Source: Strigamia acuminata (taxonomy: Eukaryota; Arthropoda; Chilopoda; Geophilomorpha; Linotaeniidae). Taken from it: a DNA stretch of 64,000 nt. The stretch spans positions 7,378,001 to 7,442,000 of the forward strand of contig OX442319.1 in NCBI GenBank assembly GCA_949358305.1. The letters run 5' to 3'. The notes under the pieces were generated by a model, which was given only the letters and a program-made list of their open reading frames with translations, ran no database searches and had not been told where the DNA came from. The first letter of the stretch is position 1; each line of letters opens with the position of its first letter. A program made the translations under genes and the position numbers. Of this stretch, positions 20,716-32,263 are shown piece after piece.

Positions 20716-22269
20716 TGTTGCGAGCAAGAACGCAACAAAAAGATCTGGAGATTTCACGTTGTTTATCTTCTGAAAGGAAGAAAAGGCTTTTTTAATTTTG
20801 TTGTCAAGTTTGAATAGATTTTTAACACATATCTGACATGTCCAGTTGGTTTGCTGCTTTGTTGACACGATCCTGGAAGTTCAAGGGGGTTGCCACTTCG
20901 CCTGCCACACCTGGAATGTTTGAAAGTTGTGTTTTTAGTCTTTTGTAATTGTTTTATGTGTCTTTTTCACTTTTAGGTGTTGTTTCTAGTATTTGTAAGT
21001 TCTCTCCCGTTTCCAGTTCACTTGCGAGGGAGATAGTCGTGCACCGGCAAGATGGCCGCCATAGCGCAAGTGAACTGGGAGACGGGAAGAACCTGAAATA
21101 AGCACAATTGCAGTTTTAGTGCTTGTTTTGCTTGTGATTTAATTTATACTAACTTGTATTGGTGTTTAAGGAACTCCCCAGGTGTCCTGGGTCGCTGGAT
21201 GAACGTTGGACATCGTTTGTGAGCGTTCGGGAGCGTCGGGCGTGAGCGCACGCCTTGCGACGCCTCTCGTGGTCGTGTGGGTCCTGCAAATGAGTTGAAT
21301 TGGTCGGGTTTCAATGTCCAAGCACTGGGAAAGTTGTACTGACCGTTCTAGGACGCAGATCCATCGTTGAGAAGGCCTGTGAGTCGCTTGCGACCTTGTT
21401 TGGCTCCATTCACGTCATTTTAGCAGTTGCATGGTCGCCATCTTGGATTTGGTGCTGCACTGGTGCCCTGTTATTATTTAGTTTGGGGTTTTAATGAAAC
21501 CTGGACATAGGGAATATATACTAGTTATTGTTTGTATAAATTACCAATATTAAGAGTTATTAATCTAAGCCTTTACCTTTGTTATTGCATGGTTGTAAAG
21601 GGGTTAAAACTGTGACACGTTGCGCCCTCTGTTGGTGGTGATTGGGTTTGGGCTAAGCATTGTGTTTTGAGTGTAATTAATGTTAGTTTTAGCCTTTGAA
21701 TTATCTGTTAAGTTTAAGTGAAGTGCTGTTTGCACAGGTCATAATGTTATCAAGGTGTTAGGTTAAGTTTTGCCTTTACTTATGTTAAGTTTGACATCTG
21801 TTGTAGGAATACGGAAACCTTGTTGGCACTATTGTTATTATGCAAATCTGTATTGTTTGGTCACTGATATTTATTGTAAGCAGGTGACCAGTTGTTGTGT
21901 GGTTGCTAAAGAAGCAATCAGTTGTTACTTGTTGTTAAGATTAAAAAGTTGATGTGTTTTCACTCCTGCTTTGAACATTCTTTTCTGATCTTATTTCCTA
22001 CTCAGGGAAATATGCAAATGAGTGAGTAGAAAGCTTTGCATGCTCTCCTCCTCACTGGAGGCACAAGGTTTTCCCCAGTATCCAGAGAGCTTCCTTTATC
22101 ATTTTCAACTGAATGCAGTTAGGCCTGATTTCTCATGATGCAGTTAGGCCTAGAGTTTGGGCTGAGAGGTCAACTTGTTTCATCAACCACTATACAGTCT
22201 CGGGCGGTCTCCAGAGTTTACAGACCAATTCGCCAGTATTCCTTGTGAGAGCCAAGGTTGTTTGCTACA
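20716..22269 (+). repeat. Element A 3' LTR (1554 bp)
   Basis: Matches 3742-5295 in length and apparently in sequence up to the final TTGCTACA. The next bases (ACCT) are the target duplication and B's pol on the minus strand. Confidence 0.95.
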
Positions 22270-24332
22270 ACCTCGAGGTCCCTCCCGCGGGCGGAAAAAG
22301 GAAGCCAGCGCCGCATGAATGCGAAAACTCGTACGAGGCGATTAAAACTGCTAAACCGCTTGAAAACCTCGCATATATGCGCTTCTCCATCTGACGCAAC
22401 TAAAGCTACCTTTTCCTTCTTTGCCTCTTCCATTGGGAGGTCAACGTCTTCGGGTTCGTCCACGAGGTCTTCCAACTGACCAGGCCCGTCCCACCAGAGA
22501 CGGTTGGCCAAAAGGCTCTTTGCCTCGCATGGGCGTGTCAATACGTCCGCCGGATTTCGATCCGTCGGGACGTATGCCCACTGACTCGGACTTGACTTCT
22601 CAAGAACTTCTGCCACTCTGTTGGAGACATATGGCTTCCACCTGTTCTTATTAGACTTCAACCACCCGAGCGCGACCATTGAGTCCGAGTAATACCTTAT
22701 CTTCCCAATCGGATAACCCGGTAAGAAATCTTCTAAGATGTACTCCACCATCCGGACTCCAACAACCGTTGCTGTCAACTCAAGGCGAGGTAAAGTCAAC
22801 TTAGTGGTGGGGGCAATTCTGCTTTTGCTCAAGAGCAGTTGGGTTGCGCCTGACGCAGCTCGAACGTAGATTGCGCACCCGTACGCCTGTGGACTTGCGT
22901 CGCAAAAAACGTCAATGTCCATCTCTTGGCCCGAGTACGTCCCCATCCAACGCTTCACCCGGGCTTCGGTGAGGCGCTGAAGATCGGCGTACCATTTGGC
23001 CACTATCTCTCGGTTCTCTTCTGAGATAATGTCGTCCCATCTGATGTCGTGACCCCACATACTCTGCAAGAGTATCTTCATCCTCAAAATGACTGGAGCT
23101 ATCAACCCCAAGGGGTCGAAGACTGATGCCAATAATGACAGAATGCCCCTCCTGGACCGGGGGATCTCAACACCGGTGGGGATCCTGAACATAAGCGTGT
23201 CGTCTTGGACACTCCAAAGGATGCCCAGCATTTTGACAATGCCTAAATCTTCAAACTTGTCTGCACGCATGTGGAAATCTTTGTCTTTGAGTGCGTCAAA
23301 GACCTCTGCCTTTGATGTTGCCCACTTGACGAGAGGCAGCTTTCCCTCGTCAAGGATTCTGCGTAGATTGACACAGTGTTTTACTGTCTCTTTGGTTCCA
23401 TCGGCACCGGACGTCAAGTCGTCCATGTAGATGCCCTTGTCTAGGGCATCTGCCTCTTTGGGGAAAAGCACCAAATACAATCGCCCTTGCGCGCGGATCA
23501 CAGCGCACAACAAGAATGGCGACGAATTCACCCCGAATGGTACGACTATCATTCTTAAAACGACCAGATGATCCCACAAATTCTGCCAAGAATATCCTTC
23601 TTGGAAGTATTCTTCTGAAACCCAAAGGAATCGCAAAAAATCGCAATGGTCCGGATTAATCAGCACTTGCAGGAAAGCCTGCTTAATGTCTGCTATCGCC
23701 ACTACACAGAAAAGGCGAAAACGGATCATAACTGGGACAATATCCGGATTTAAAGAGGGGCCAGGATACAGGCAGTCGTTCAGCGAAGGTAGCCCCTTCT
23801 TCGCCGACGACGCGTTGAAAACGACACGGAACTTGGTCGTTTCCCGGTCCTCCTTGATCACTGGATGGTGCGGAATAACATAAACGCTAGTCTTCTTGTA
23901 TCTCTCTGCCAGAGGTACTACTTCCGCGTGCTCTTCTTTGACGTAGTCCCACATGGCTTTGTTATAACGTTCCTTGTGGTCGCTGTTACTATCAATTCGC
24001 CTAAGCGTATGTGATAGTTGATTCAGAGCCAACTCCCAGTTCGACTCCAAAGCCCCAATCTTATCGTTGAAGGGCAAGCAAACCTGGTAGCGACCATCCT
24101 CCATTCGCTTGTGCGACTTCTCAAAGCGATCTCGAACAAAATCTGAATCGCGTTCGCCTGCTGTAATTCCAACAGCCTCCAGACTCCAAAGCTTTTCCAA
24201 GTCACGGTCAGTCTTAATCTCACAGGTGTTGCAGCAAGAAACGTCACGCGAGCTCTCGGAGAAGACATCTGTCGACCCAGCGGCTCCTGACAACACCCAC
24301 CCAAAAATGGTATTGACCAAACCCAAGCGGTT
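22270..24332 (-). CDS. pol: Element B Pol, RT-RNase H part lacking gag and protease
   Basis: On the minus strand this is the 5' part of B's pol, continuing at 3737 after element A. It matches A's pol from Gly-Leu-Val-Asn-Thr-Ile-Phe-Gly-Trp onward and includes the RT motifs (FRVVFNASS, ADIKQAFLQ, YMDD) and RNase H motifs (FCDASP, LPRLELTA, YSDSMVAL). Similarity stops abruptly at 24332, with an in-frame stop (TAG) shortly upstream. There is no ATG at the start; the first in-frame Met lies well inside. Gag and protease are absent, replaced by the unrelated stretch 24333-26290. Translation is uncertain. It could be a recombinant relic or a trans-supplier of RT and integrase. Confidence 0.9.
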
Positions 24333-26290
24333 GGACTACTTAACTATGCTATAACTAAATTCCCTAAGAAACAAATTCGGAAAACTATCTTAACTTAAAC
24401 CGCAGGAACAACAAGTCTTCAAAAGAGAGAGAAGTGCTGAGTTTCTCTTTCCAAAAATGAAATTCTACAACATCCTCAAACACTACCTCTCTCGCTGGCT
24501 TTGCTGACCAACCATTGTTCCATTCGTCAATGCGGCACTCTGCTCCGCCAACCGCAAATGGCCTAGTGCCAAATGGGTGCTCGAACAAGCAGGTCAACTA
24601 ATCGCACAAAAAAACCCGAATATGTAACTTTCTATTTCTTATAGAGACAACTTTCAATAAAAATAAATTTAAAGACTGTTAACCTCTAATATCTAAATTC
24701 TACAACTGTGGAGTCTCGAAAAATGCTCTTACAACCCTGATCTGATCAATTAAGCGCCCTTATACCCCTTCCAACCACACAATGTGCAAGGTGGAGACTG
24801 CACTTACTATCATCAATTGTCTCGAATTTGAAAGACTGACTCTAATGGGCGGTCGTTTCACCCTGAACAAGCCCCACCATACAGTGACTAACTTTCCAAA
24901 AAGGGGGTACCCACCCAACTGATCCACAAGCGCCCTCGCAAAGAGGCTTGGTGGCTGCGAACTTAACAAGCAATTTTCTCCAAAACTCTGAAAACTAACT
25001 TATAACTAAAAGGTTTACACTAAGAAAAATAATGACGAACCCAGTAACGTATCCAAACATCTTAACCAAATTGTGGACGCACTAAAACGAGATTTGGCTT
25101 GCTTAAAGCAGTCGTTCTGCCCTAAATCCCAAAAAACAACCGAAAAAACGAGCTTACTCCAATCACAAACTAAAGGTACAACAAGCTGGCAGTGGGAACG
25201 TCTACAAATTCTTAGCAGTAACTTCTCAAAAAACCTTTTATCACAAAATGAAACTGATTGGAGGACTGATTTCTAACTTTCCGCCTTCTCTTTCCAAACA
25301 GCTAGTGTGGCTTCTCTTATCTCAACCCACGCACAGGTAATTCTAAAAACCTCACACACCAAAACTTGCTTAAAAACTGCGAAATAACGCGGAAATTCCC
25401 CAAAACAGACTCAAAACACTTCTACGGGTGGTCAGCCCACTGAAAGGTTGTCGGACAAACACGGCAGCCCTTTGAGGCGGAATCCCTCGCCTCCACTCTC
25501 CCACACAACCCAAATAGCAGGCTGAGTGTATTAAAGGAGAAGGAGCGACCACTCGCTTGCGACAACCTAAAAACCAAGCAAACGAGCGCGGGACCTCTTT
25601 CCAACAAGCCTCAAACCTGGCGGCTCCGCAGCAGTCCGAAACCCTCGCAGTTCACAATAGAACTGACCGCACAAACTTAATCAACTCTTAAACTTAACAA
25701 AATTCTTTTACTTAAACTACTAACAAAGAACAAAAGAAAAAAGACGAATTGGCTTGAAACTTTGCTGCAGTCAAGCAACCATTGTCCAGCTCCTTGAGCT
25801 TGTCTTGGCTGGTGATATGATTCGTCTTTGCTGATTGGCACTCTTTTTCTCAACATTGTGACTTGTACTCTCGATCTTGGGCCCGAACTGTGGGCTCCCT
25901 TTCAATGACGAAACTTGACCAAACAAGCTGCTTTCTCCTCTGCTCTGATGGCAAGCGTCCACCTTCCTGTACAGCTGGGTGACTTGTCCCTTGGCCCGTC
26001 TGCGCCAACCAACAGTCAACCTACATCTTGGACAGTTCAGGCGCTGTGCAGATGTGGAATCATCGTGCTTGACGTGTGGAAACCACAGCTGCATGCATCT
26101 CCATCTCGCCTGATGAGACCAAAACCTTGCGTCGCCCTTCACTGTCGACCACTTGATGACAAAGCGCATATTGGAAGTTCTAAGAATCAAAGACAACTGT
26201 AATGTCCCGCCCAACATGACTGACTCTTGTGTAAACTCAACAACAGGTGAGCCAACACTTAAACTAACTTAAATCAAACAAGAAAAAACT
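24333..26290 (-). other. Unidentified non-coding stretch in place of gag-protease in element B
   Basis: About 2 kb between B's pol and its leader. Only short ORFs on both strands, the longest about 148 codons, with no recognisable motif and no similarity to the gag frames of A, D, E or F. It could come from another element subfamily or from captured host DNA. Confidence 0.6.
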
Positions 26291-26705
26291 CCCCTGCTTA
26301 AAGCAGTTATAATGGAGTCAAAACGCACTTAAAGTAAAATTACAAAGCAAAAAAATGTACACACTATCCTCCCCCCAAGAGGGCACAACCAATCACCCAG
26401 TAACAGCCCACCAAAAACACTAAGCATAAACAACTAAATGTTCTTCTTCTTCAGGCAGCTGTCCAACTTGCACATTGCGTTGTGTTGACGACTTGGCAGA
26501 CTCAGGACGTCAATGGCCGCTCTCACGTGACTCTCTGGCGTGCGCACTTGATGCAGGTCGCTCACAGAACCAGCTGCACAAACGAACCAACTGGCACGCA
26601 CCAAACCACTTGAATCACTTGCTGAACGTCCAAATGACCTCTTTTCCATGCGCGCTGTACACACGCGCACGAAATCCTGGTCACGGCACCAAAAAAACAG
26701 CTCCC
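26291..26705 (-). other. Element B 5' leader (subfamily C)
   Basis: Diverged copy of the leader at 340-758, with the same order: CCTGC(T/C)TAA(A)GCAGTTATA, a C-rich run, the CACAACGCAATGTGCAAG box (26467-26484, minus) and the PBS. The hairpin pair of A is missing because similarity ends before that point. Confidence 0.75.
26673..26691 (-). promoter_or_regulatory. Primer binding site, 19-nt match to tRNA-His
   Basis: The minus strand reads TGGTGCCGTGACCAGGATT. Its complement AATCCTGGTCACGGCACCA is the 3' end of animal tRNA-His with CCA. This is the unsplit form from which the other BEL sites in the window can be read. Confidence 0.88.
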
Positions 26706-28203
26706 TGTAGCAAACAACCTTGGATCTCACAGGAAAAGACTGGCGAATTGGTCACCAAACTCTGGAAACCGCCCGAGACTGTATAGTGGATGATGAAACA
26801 AGTTGAATTCTCAGCCCAAGTTGTAGGCCTAAATGCATCTGGAGAAATTAGGCCCAACTGCATTTAGTTGAAGTGATTAAAGCAGCTCTCTGGATACTGG
26901 GGAAAAAACCTTGTGCCTTCAGTGAGGAGGAGAGCATGCAAAACTCTCTACTCACTCATTATCATGTTTCTTGTAGCAGAAAACCAGATCAGAAATGATT
27001 CACCCAAAGCAGAGTAAAAACACATCAACTGGCTTTATTCTTAACAACAGATAACAACTATTGCTTCTTTTGCAACCTACTCTAACAACAGTGCGCCTAG
27101 CAACTAAATCATAGCAACAACAAGCTACAATGCAATGATGCAACAATGGCGTAATTCAATCTGAACTAAAATAGCTTAAAACCTATGTACATTTGTTCTT
27201 AAAACATAAATAGAATTTAGACAAAATAAAGCAATGAAACCAAGGCAAAACTCAATCTAAAATATACTTAACAATTAACAAAGCAAAAAGAAGATTAACA
27301 ACCAATGGCAAGGCAGCCTACCTCAATACTCATCTCTGCACTTGTTTGTAAAGTTAAGTGAAATTAACAAATGTACAGTTAAAACACTTCTATAAAATCA
27401 CAAAGTATTAAAATAAATATTGCTACCCAGCTTGCTATGTTCTAGGAAAATCTCCCAGCAGTGCTCAAACACAAAGAGAACCGCTCCTTTCCAAAATGGC
27501 GGCCAGGCAGTTGCTAACTGCCGTGAATGAGAGCAGAAACGAGTCAAACAGACTTCCAGGGTCGACCAAGGCATGACAACAGCGCTGGGACTTCCAAACT
27601 CAGTGTGGGGACGTTGCAGGGAAGCCAAACGAGGCGTTTCCTGGTCTCTCTCTCTCCCGAACACGATCCCAATGCGCTCATGTGCACTCAAATGCCAAGG
27701 ACACCCAAAACCGTTTGTTTCTTGCTGTCCCACGTCTCCAATGAGCATCAAAACACTAAAACATCCAGCAAAGGTTAGCAACCGTCAAAACAATATGTAA
27801 AACCTCTTTAAAACTAATAAATACACAGTTTCCTGAATCCAGTTGACCTATGCTATGGCGATTATGCTGAGAATATACACTCAGCTCATTCACAAGTGTA
27901 CTGGAACCCGAACCGAACACAAAAACGTCTCAAAAGCAAATAACAGAGGTAAACAACTAATAACAAATACTAAAACAACCACAAAACGATCAAAGACATA
28001 TCCCCTGACCAATTCCAGGTGCGATCGACAACACGACAACCGCCGAGGTCTGCTCTGCATGCGACCGTCGGTCAAAACCGGCAACTGGACATCTCAGATA
28101 TGTCCCAAACTCATGGTCAAAACTATGGACTAAAATTAAAAAGATCTTCTACCATTTTCAGAGGTGAAACGCGAGTCTTCTAATCTTTTTGTTGCGTCCT
28201 TGC
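26706..28203 (-). repeat. Element B 5' LTR, diverged subfamily, outer end truncated
   Basis: Inner end TGTAGCAAAC and following bases match the LTR at 759. The middle differs strongly. The outer end keeps GCAAGGACGCAACAAAAAGAT (sense) but lacks about seven terminal bases where X sequence starts at 28203. It contains AAAATGGCGGCC near 27494. The two LTRs of B differ far more than its pol differs from A's, so B is probably a recombinant. Confidence 0.8.
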
Positions 28204-29120
28204 CCTCACTCTTACCTCAAAAAATTAACACGGGAAATAAAAATACAGGGTGCTTAGAATAAACCCAAGATATGGGGGGTTCAGATAAATATCGAATGTC
28301 CTTGATTGGATAACAACAAGAAACTAACCCCTCCATTGGAAAATAGTAGAATGTGGAATAATTGGTCTTGACAAGGTTTTCTTTTTAAACAAAGTTGAAG
28401 GAATTTTCCAAGGCAGAATTAAGATAGGAAAATATTAGAGATTTACAGAGCTGATAGTAAAAGTTGTTGTCTAAAACAAGTGAAGTGGATTAGCAAATAA
28501 GAGAAGTCCGTTGTTGCTGGGTCCACGGGTTCGGCAATCTTGACTTCCTCTTTTAAGAATTTAAGAGAATTTTTAAGACATTCGAGAGTTAACAGAAGAC
28601 GATTCCGGTTTGTAAAAGGAATTTTAAGCGGTCCGGAAGTCGTTGTCTCCGAATAAGAAAAGAAAAAGTAGTCAAAGAACATCGGCACGTGAAGTGGTTA
28701 ATTGAGCCGTGTCGAGAGTCACAAGTCGTAAGAATACGACGTCAGGTGAATTGAGTTAGAGTCTGGAATTTAAAAAGAGGCGATCAGATTTTCTCAAGAG
28801 AAGCGATTAAAGGCTGTGAATCGAAAATAATTTCGTTTGCATAAATAATAGAGAGTGTCTGTATTTCCTATTCCCCTCCCTCTTAGGTCCTTAAACTCGG
28901 TCTCTTGGAAAAAAGAGAAAAGGCCGAGATGGGAGTCTGAGAGAGGGGATGGGTTGCGGGGGTACAGATAAGAGAGACGGTTGTTCGTCTTAAGCGTCTC
29001 CACAGCGTCACCTGTGGTAATTAGCGAGGTTAGATGGGTTGTCCTAGTAACATAGAGAGGTGGATTTATTAGGATGAAATTTCCCCCCCCCGCTATCCTC
29101 TTTCTTTTTGGTGGGAGCGA
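28203..29120 (+). mobile_element. Element X, 3' internal fragment (truncated)
   Basis: Matches 36291-37208 (offset 8088) and, inverted, 40727-41644. No gene. The left edge abuts the truncated B LTR. A C10 run at 29087-29096 lies close to the LTR, on the strand opposite to the C runs in the inverted copies. Confidence 0.85.
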
Positions 29121-30860
29121 TGTTGCGAGCAGATACGCAACAAAATAATATTCGGAAAAGAGAAAGAAACTTTGATTCATTTGCATGATTCGAATTAACA
29201 TTCGTGGAATGTCTACCTTGCAAGTTGTCGGGGTTTGCTGAATCGTTTCGGTCATTTCGTTTCTTTGAAAGTCTCAATTTCTCGAAGAGTTCGCAACGTT
29301 AGAAATGAGAGGTGAGCGTGTCGCGCCATCTTGTGTTAAGTTCGGGCATCGGATTTATCTAAAAGGAAAAGTTAAGGTTTTTAATTTCGGTTCCGGTTAG
29401 TTTGAATAGTTTTCGAGAACTTATCTGACACGGTACAGGCAGGCATTGGATCGCTAATTAAAGGAGATAACGGCGAGGATGGGTTTCAAAGCGAAAAGCG
29501 AAGTCGTTGTTGATTATCGAGCGGTTTGGTCTGGTCGGAGCGCACTCGGAAAGATGTTGTTTGAACCTGTAGATTTAATTACTTTCGGTTAGAAATCACT
29601 CCGTTGATTAAATGAATAGCTTTAGATGTAATTTACCGTGGATTAAAGTCCGATGATTCGGCGTTGGGCCGAGGCGAAGCTTCGTTGGTCACCAAGGAGC
29701 GTTGATCGGCTAGATCCGCCATTAGAAGACAGTTGGTACAACGAGCCTCGTTCTCGATTGAGATTTAAGTTGATTCAGATTGAGATTTGTTCGACTTAAG
29801 TTTTTGTTGGGTGATTTTAATACGATTTCGAAATGATTAGTTGATTACTTTTTCGTTGTTTTGTGTTTCGGATAAGATTCAATCGTTTGGTCGAGTGTCA
29901 CGTGATTTGGCGAATCGAGCATCTTTTCGGTCGAGTTCGGGTTTTCTAACTCGCCCGCGAATAGCATTGGGTTTAGTGCGGGAGATGGGAATTTAATTCC
30001 GTGCAATGCAAGAGATTTATTAAATGCGCACAAAGAGTGTTGAGGATGCATTATTTGGGTTCTTTATTCGTATTTTTGACAGTGGCCATGTCCGGGATGC
30101 GAGAATTGCGATTGATTAGATTAAGTTTTCATTGACATTGATTAGGCGACGTCTCGTGGCGAAATGTAGCAGTTTTCGGGTTTTCGAGATTTCCATTCGA
30201 TGTTCGTTGAGGTTTTAATTTTGAAGGTTTGCACCTTCTTTCAATTCATTTCAGTGGTATTAAATAATCATTAGGGTTTGGGTTATTTATATGCACGATT
30301 TTCGATAATAAAGATAAGTTTTTTGGTGTAATTTGAACTCTCAACGGCCGTTCTTGTTTTGTTGTACGGAGGCCGTTTTGAGACATTGGGGTTTTAATAT
30401 ATTGTTGTCTATTTTATTAATAATGCACTCGTGTTGACGTTTATTGTTATTAGAGTCCGTGGCACGAGTTTGTACATTGTAATAACAGTTAAGATTTGAT
30501 TATGTACGAATAAACATCGTATCTTTTTATTTCTTCTGAAGTAAATGATTTCCTCCGTAGGCGCGCGCGTTATTCGAATCGCCGCCATTAGAGATTCTTC
30601 ATAATTTGATCGAGATAACTTGAGAACTTCCTACCCTGAGTCATGTTCATTGTGAAGGAACGGTGGTCCAGTTTCCAAGGACCAAGGGATGAAATTGACG
30701 ACGGATCTGTGAGGAAATATGAGATGAGAAAACAAATCGCTCATTATTTCCGACCGAGTCGAATGGAAGAACGCGCCGTGCATCGCTGGGATCATTATAA
30801 TATTTATTACAAAGCTACTAGTTTGCCAGTGGCTTTTGCCACAACGGTCAGCTGGCAACA
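29121..30860 (+). repeat. Element X LTR copy X1 (1740 bp)
   Basis: Begins TGTTGCGAGC and ends GCTGGCAACA. Same length as 37209-38948, 38987-40726 (inverted) and the E-interrupted copy 53691-62136. It contains CCGCCATTAG and AAGATGGCGCG-type motifs. After it comes TAGGCTTTTTT, the spacer that elsewhere leads to the PBS; here element D begins instead. Confidence 0.92.
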
Positions 30861-30870
30861 TAGGCTTTTT

Positions 30871-32228
30871 TGTTTCTGGCAAGGTCGCAGGCGACAACCA
30901 GGCCAGAAGGAGGGGCGGCAATACTTGACTGCTGCTTGGCTAAAACTGATACACAGAAGTTGGCCAAAGACTTGAAGAAATGCAAACACTGGAATTGAAC
31001 TTGCTGCTTCACATGATGATCTGCCACTGGTGAGTTCAAGGAGGAGGAAGGAGGATTTTTCTACTCACTGCACATTGCTTTCTGGTTGTATAGAGAAATG
31101 AGACTTGGAGAGAAATAAAAAGCAACCATTTTATTCTCTAAATTCTTAACAAGACTACTACAATTGAATCACGAGGATTTTACAAAGAAATCACACTTTA
31201 ACAATAATAAGAAACAACAAGTGTAACTATCTCCACATTGTATAAGGACACTTGCACTTAAAGTTACAGAGGTCTCTAAGTGCTTGTAAAGAGAAATAAG
31301 TACTGCTGGCACAACAAAACTACCGTAGAAGTTAATAGTTGAAAACACATAAGCCTAACAGCAAGTATTTGACATTAAATGCAAAAGTATACATTAACAA
31401 CAGTCTCTAAACACAATGCTCATTGAGAACTAAATTATTCACTCTAAAACACACTGAACAACTCATAAAATAGAGAAAAGAATAAGTAAAGACATTTTAG
31501 ACCAATGAGCTGGCAACTTTACAGTAAGTGCAGAAGTTAAGTTATAAATCAACACAGATAAATCTTAAACTTAACACTTTTACATTGCATAATAATTAAG
31601 TGATTAATTATTAATCAGAACCCACAAAAACTCTTTGGGATTAAACATTTTCTCCTCTCTTTACAGATACAAGTAGACCACTCCCACAGTAATGGCCGAC
31701 AATGTAAACAGAGATCACTTGCAGGAAGATAGAAAGGCTTGAAATTAGCTCACTAGACAGGCTACACACAATCTAAGTTAACAAAACGCTTAATTGGTTA
31801 GTAATATACAGAAAACAAACAGAAATTGATTGAAACAGCTTAAAACTGATAATAACATACATTTCTCATTCTAGTACCCTTTTGCTGTCTGAGAGCATCA
31901 TTACACCTTGTCACTACATTGACAGTAGTGGACTGGAAACAGGAAAACACTTGGAAACATCAAAACATGCATAACACAGGTAAACAAGATAGAAAATAAA
32001 TTCTAAGTGGATAAATATCTAATGTAAAAACTCTTTTCTTCCCAGATTTATCCGGTCAGATCAACCAGTACTGAGAAATTCACTCAAACTAACTCAAAGA
32101 AGACTTATATTCAGATAAGTGTCTAATTAAATTCCCAATCTAAGATAAATATTAAAAACCCTTTTTAATAATTCCAGATGACTAATTTTTAAGACGTTTA
32201 GCAGCTTTCCTTTATGTTGCTAGCAACA
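30871..32228 (-). repeat. Element D 3' LTR (1358 bp)
   Basis: Plus-strand ends TGTTTCTGGC and TGTTGCTAGCAACA. The latter is a 14-nt perfect palindrome at the sense 5' end of the LTR. Parts align with E's LTR (for example the ATTGTATAAGGACA stretch near 31238). It contains GTAATGGCCGAC near 31691. Confidence 0.85.
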
Positions 32229-32263
32229 TAGATTGCCGGCGAAAAGAAAGTGCGAACAACCCA
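32229..32263 (-). promoter_or_regulatory. Element D box before the 3' LTR
   Basis: In sense: CTTTCTTTTCGCCGGCAA then TCTA and the LTR. The equivalent sits at 56319-56345 in E and before 50430 in F. There is no sense-strand purine tract. Confidence 0.5.

Larger units (their letters stand above)
3742..22269 (+). mobile_element. Element A: full-length BEL/Pao retrotransposon nested in B and interrupted by G
   Basis: A has two 1554-bp LTRs, a PBS, a leader, a gag-pol frame and a 4-bp target-site duplication. Without the nested G (7380-16789 plus one 4-bp duplication) it is about 9.1 kb, and its polyprotein is about 1757 aa in one frame with no stop or frameshift that I can see. F's polyprotein is 1756 aa. 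A was therefore probably competent until G inserted. The LTRs have equal length and look identical, which points to recent insertion. Confidence 0.95.

Noticed and set aside
26673-26691. Possible tRNA gene fragment (tRNA-His end)
   Set aside because: Only the 3' 19 nt including CCA are present, next to an LTR; this is a primer binding site.
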